A stretch of DNA of 64,000 bases from Viscum album (Eukaryota; Streptophyta; Magnoliopsida; Santalales; Viscaceae). Where the stretch lies: the NCBI GenBank assembly GCA_963277665.1, contig OY728166.1, forward strand, positions 550,061,219 to 550,125,218, read 5' to 3'. The notes under the pieces were generated by a model. The model saw only the letters and a list, made by a program, of their open reading frames with translations, was not told the DNA's origin and ran no database searches. Positions 60,200 through 64,000 of the stretch are shown here, piece by piece (the first letter of the stretch is position 1; every line of letters starts with the position of its first letter). Made by a program: the position numbers and the translations under genes.

Positions 60200-62562
60200 T
60201 AAACGGTATGGGTATTTTTTAGTATTAAATTCTTTTTTTGAGGCCTAATTTTAGTACCCAATGATATCAATAGTTCATCATGGGTGTTTGTGGGTTTTTG
60301 GGATACCAAAACCATTATTAAAGGGAAAATAAGGTGTGATTATTAGTCAGAATACAACATGGGGGAGAGGCCTCATGGTTACTCCTATCCATATGGAGTT
60401 TTATAGTGGGGTTCAAAGTGTCCCATGGTTTTATTTGACAATGAGACCTCAGGTGAAAGTCCATGCATGGATCTATAAATATTGAAATTGGGGAATCCAA
60501 ACAATCCATCCCAATGTTTCTTAGGGAAATTACAATTTTTCCCTAAAAATTTATCAAACAAAAACCACATTTCATTCTCCATTGTAGGATAGTATCTCAT
60601 GCATGGGGATCTCTCCATTGAATCCTAAGCACGGAATGGATCCTGATCATCCATCCTAACAGAGAATCGAACTCCATCAATATCATTGGATTATTTATGG
60701 TATGTTCACCATTCATATAGTGTCATTGTTAATTTATCATATTGTTAGAAACTCTATTTGGGAAATATCTTGTATGCTGTGAAGTTAATTTTTTCATATA
60801 TTCTTCTTTTATATATAGATCTGGACTGAATCGGATGTTAATAACGGATAAGTGATATACAATGAACCCACTATAGGGGTTATATGTATTTCCATGATGG
60901 TTTGCAGTTTCATATTGCTAGTTTATGTATTGCAACACTCTGGTCACTCTGGAATTTAACATAAATGTAATTTTATAATTGAAATGAATGAATTGAAAAA
61001 TATTAAGGATTACTACTTGTTATTTTGTGTTTCATGGAGGTTTTCACAACATCATAGTCCAAACATGGGGTGAATATTTTTTCCCTTTTTTATACCACTC
61101 ATGGGATGTTTTTGATCCGACCTTGTTAAGGGGAGACCCATATAAATTAAATAAATCTATTTTTAAATTATTGGGTGATTGTGATATATCCTTTTCTATG
61201 TGAAAACATGATGTGATTGGATAAATTGGCAAATATATTTTATAACATTTATTTATATTATTTGGAAGAACTAACAGAATGTATATGAATATGAAATCAT
61301 AACTGAAATGATATGATTAATAAAAACAATAGTGGATTCCCTGGTCGGTATTCCATGGATACTAATTCCATAGACTCCATGAACAATTATCCCATGACTC
61401 ATTTTTGATGATGTGGACACCTTGATCCTATTTCCTCATTGGTTCTTGATTCCATTGGATCACTTGGTCCTTTCTACCCCATAGATCTAGCTTTCTTGGA
61501 ATCACTTGGGGGATGGTCTACTGACCTGGTCCTTGGTCTCCAACCAAGTCAGTACAGAGTGTCCATCAAGATTATCCTTGGAATTGACATGGAGGAATTT
61601 GTATAAAATACCTTACATCAATACCTTTTTGGAATGTCACATTTAATATATAGTGACATCATGATGAAAGGTATATTCTATATTACACAACCTATTTATG
61701 GTAAATTTAATACACATGTCTATAAGGTGTGTTCATGTTTGATTTGTGGAATGTTTTGCGGGTATCCTTGGACTGGATATCAGATTACAGTGGGGTGACT
61801 AGCCTGTGCTACACTAGTTTATTTATTTTTGTAACACTTCCATTTTTTATGGAAGACAAATTATTATTCTACTAGGATCCTTACTTGGGAATATATTATC
61901 ACTTTATATATACTTCTTTTACCATAGACATTTCACTTTTACTACTATGATAACTATTATATATTTTCACAATAATTTATTTTTTTCTACACTGACTAGA
62001 TTTTTTATTGTCATTATTGGTTGTTGCTGATTTATTTTTATATCACACCCTATTCTGGCCACCATTGGGTACCCATAAAGATTTTTTTATGAAGATAGGG
62101 ACCATGTAAAGTTCCAAAAGTATGATGATTTACTATTTTCGGTGTTTAATAGAAGGAGATCATGAGAATCAGGTACTCATGTGTTGCTACATGGGATATT
62201 TTTTTTTTGGTTTTTTGGTGGTTTGATATGATATTTTTACCAACTATTTTTATAAATATATTCCATATTTATATAGACATTAAAGTATGCATCAATTCTA
62301 TATGATATTCATTCTAATGTATTTTATGTATTCCTATCATCAATGTCTATCTTGTCTATGGTTTTCTTCTACGTATATTATTGACAAATATGATGACTGA
62401 TGATGTTGAACACCATGTCATGAGTTAATAGTAACTACAAAAAAATGTAATAGTCCCTCACTGATAGTAGCCAACATATGACATTTAGGTAGAAGCACAT
62501 GAGGCCATGGGACCCACAGGCTCGAGGAAACATATAGTGGAATCCATATTAGGATATTTAAA
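60200..62562 (+). repeat. Element E 5' LTR
   Basis: Defined on the right by the primer-binding site. The left edge is a guess, made where minus-strand D sequence fades. It contains CCATGG-rich and CATGGAT-rich text and a hairpin at 61519-61554. The minus-strand frames 60318-60618 and 61044-61232 are not recognised as genes. Confidence 0.4.
61519..61554. repeat. Hairpin in element E LTR
   Basis: The arms TACTGACCTGGTCCTTGG and CCAACCAAGTCAGTA pair with small bulges around a short loop. This is one of the stronger stem-loops in the LTR region. Confidence 0.5.
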
Positions 62563-62564
62563 TG

Positions 62565-62576
62565 TGGTATCAAAGC
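62565..62576 (+). other. Primer-binding site of element E
   Basis: TGGTATCAAAGC matches the initiator tRNA-Met complement TGGTATCAGAGC at 11 of 12 positions, making it the best-preserved primer-binding site in the window. Confidence 0.75.
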
Positions 62577-63470
62577 ATATATTTTCTTATTTCAATACTA
62601 TTTTGAGTCAATATTAAAGGATTTGTAGGAATTGGTATTTGGTAATGATATTCAACTAGGTGTATCTAACCCATGTATAAGAAAATTCCAAATTTCCATG
62701 GATGGAAATTGTTATTTTTTGGATTTTTACAATTACGGATGGTTTTATTTCACCATCAGTCATTTCACATGAAATGTGATCATATTATTTATATGATTGA
62801 GGATCTATTTTACTGATAAAAAAATGATGCGAGGGTATTCATATCAGGTATAATTTTAGTCCCCATTCAGGATTCAGATAGCATGATTTATGTTATTCCA
62901 TGTAGGATTAATTTCTTGAATCTATAAATTTTTTGTTTGTTCCATGTGTGATATAACTATTGTCTGATAGATTATTTGTGAAGGATAATGAGAAACATAA
63001 TTGGTATATGGATTTCCATCCATATATTATATAATATATTCATAATTTGGCTATTATAGACACCCTAAGAATCCAATTGTGTCATGTTGACTCATGGACC
63101 TTAGGTCACACGGAATGGAAGGTGTCAGGTTGTGTGTTTTGTTGACAATATATTTAAGTTCATGAGGTGTATAAGAAAATATTGATTGTTTATGGTGAAG
63201 CATTTTATTAAACTATTTATGTATAATTGTGATATAAATATATATTATAATAAAAAATGAACATGGAAACAGATATCATGACCTCGAACTGGAATTTTAG
63301 TCGGTGGTAGGCTATTTTTTTGGTATGTTTATGATTATTCCTTATTACCCATTTGTACCTTTAGAAGAATATAGAGGGATGTAAACTATTTTAATAATGG
63401 TTTTTACCACCCATATATTTTTATATGTGAAATTATGATTTTAGATCACATATGAGGTATGGGTATGGAA
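62577..63470 (+). other. Element E leader
   Basis: About 0.9 kb between primer-binding site and recognisable gag. No clean frame. Probably untranslated leader and decayed gag N-terminus. Confidence 0.35.
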
Positions 63471-64000
63471 TTTTATAGACATACCACCATAACAACATCT
63501 AGTTGTACACCAAGAGGGTGGTGAACACAATGATCTAAATGTGGTGGTCCATGGGAAACTAGTATATACTACAGTAGTTATAGCAGGGGAACAATTTATT
63601 ATTATACATAGATGTACTGAATAACAATTTTAGGTTGGGTTTTTTCAGTATATTTATATTTTCTAGGGAGAACTTTATCGTTCCATGTCAACAACTAAGA
63701 TGATTCAGTTGTTCCAATATCAGTATCCACCCACGTTTTCATGGGATGATAGTCCATAGGATTCTATATTGTGGATTGGGACCCCACTATTGATATTTTA
63801 TATTTTAGATACACTTCTTAATATGAGAGTGATGCTCGCGACATACAAGATTCCAGGAGAAAACAAGTGATGGTAGGATGTTGTGAACCATGCTTATAGG
63901 TTGTGAGATATGGTTTAGGGTGATTACAAACCAAATTCATATGACTAGTATTTCTGAAAGACACTGAGACCAGATCATCTAATTGAGATTAAGTGTTTAG
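63470..64000 (+). pseudogene. Element E gag (partial, broken)
   Basis: From 63721 the frame reads QYPPTFSWDDSP, a TAG (63757-63759), then DSILWIGTPLLIFYILDTLL and MRVMLATYKIPGENK, then TGA-TGG-TAG (63868-63876), then DVVNHAYRL. The pattern is Ty3/gypsy gag (PP-x-F-x-G-x-x-DP, W-(I/L)-x-x-x-E-x-IF, V-x-LATY-x-L-x-GEA-x-x-WW). The conserved tryptophans of the WW pair are where the TGA and TAG fall, as expected from TGG changed by one G-to-A step. Cut by the window edge. Confidence 0.7.

Larger units (their letters stand above)
60200..64000 (+). mobile_element. Element E: 5' end of a plus-strand Ty3/gypsy element
   Basis: An LTR-like region ending near 62562 is followed by a near-perfect primer-binding site (62565-62576) and, about 0.9-1.1 kb further, by a gag remnant that runs to the window edge. 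The second LTR and pol must lie beyond 64000. Confidence 0.6.

Noticed and set aside
1..64000. tRNA, rRNA, organellar insert or bacterial sequence
   Set aside because: No cloverleaf with conserved TTC and anticodon arms, no rRNA-like GC-rich conserved text, no organellar genes, and no bacterial gene density were seen by eye.

Overview
The window looks like intergenic DNA from a large, AT-rich seed-plant genome. It holds no intact housekeeping gene. Almost everything I can identify is decayed LTR retrotransposon, plus one broken intron-containing gene with a plant mobile domain (PMD) at the left end. The strong AT bias, scarcity of CG dinucleotides in most elements, kilobase-scale LTRs and stop codons that replace tryptophan or glutamine codons suggest long-term cytosine methylation and deamination with little DNA removal. 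A gymnosperm such as Welwitschia, whose genome is known to be unusually AT-rich, would fit. That is an inference from base composition and repeat style, not an identification.

Layout. 0.1-4.9 kb: minus-strand PMD-family gene remnant with introns, a TATA box and many in-frame stops. 4.6-5.7 kb: CG-rich promoter-like segment with two divergent TATA boxes and many copies of an ACTTGTGCGCC-type motif, including a perfect 20-bp palindrome. 5.9-6.4 kb: degenerate tandem array of small hairpins. About 6.4-16.5 kb: minus-strand Ty3/gypsy-like element A with long LTRs. About 17.0-47.1 kb: a nested set. Outer element O, with LTRs of about 3.3 kb, has a Ty1/copia element B (about 22.0-31.9 kb, plus strand) inside its internal region. 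A chromodomain-bearing Ty3/gypsy element C (about 37.0-46.2 kb, minus strand) sits inside its right LTR. About 47.2-60.1 kb: a second chromovirus-like element D (minus strand), split by two AT-rich insertions. About 60.2-64.0 kb: the 5' end of a plus-strand Ty3/gypsy element E (LTR, primer-binding site, start of gag), running off the window.

How the parts relate. The best-supported coding remnants are in C, which shows gag, zinc knuckle, protease, reverse transcriptase, RNase H, integrase and chromodomain in canonical order, all with disabling changes. The nesting C in O and B in O follows from matching LTR segments on either side of the insertions. In particular, a 190-bp repeat unit of O's LTR is found on the far side of C. 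Element boundaries were aligned by eye and should be read as plus or minus 50-250 bp unless a motif position is given. I found no functional gene cluster, CRISPR array, tRNA or rRNA.
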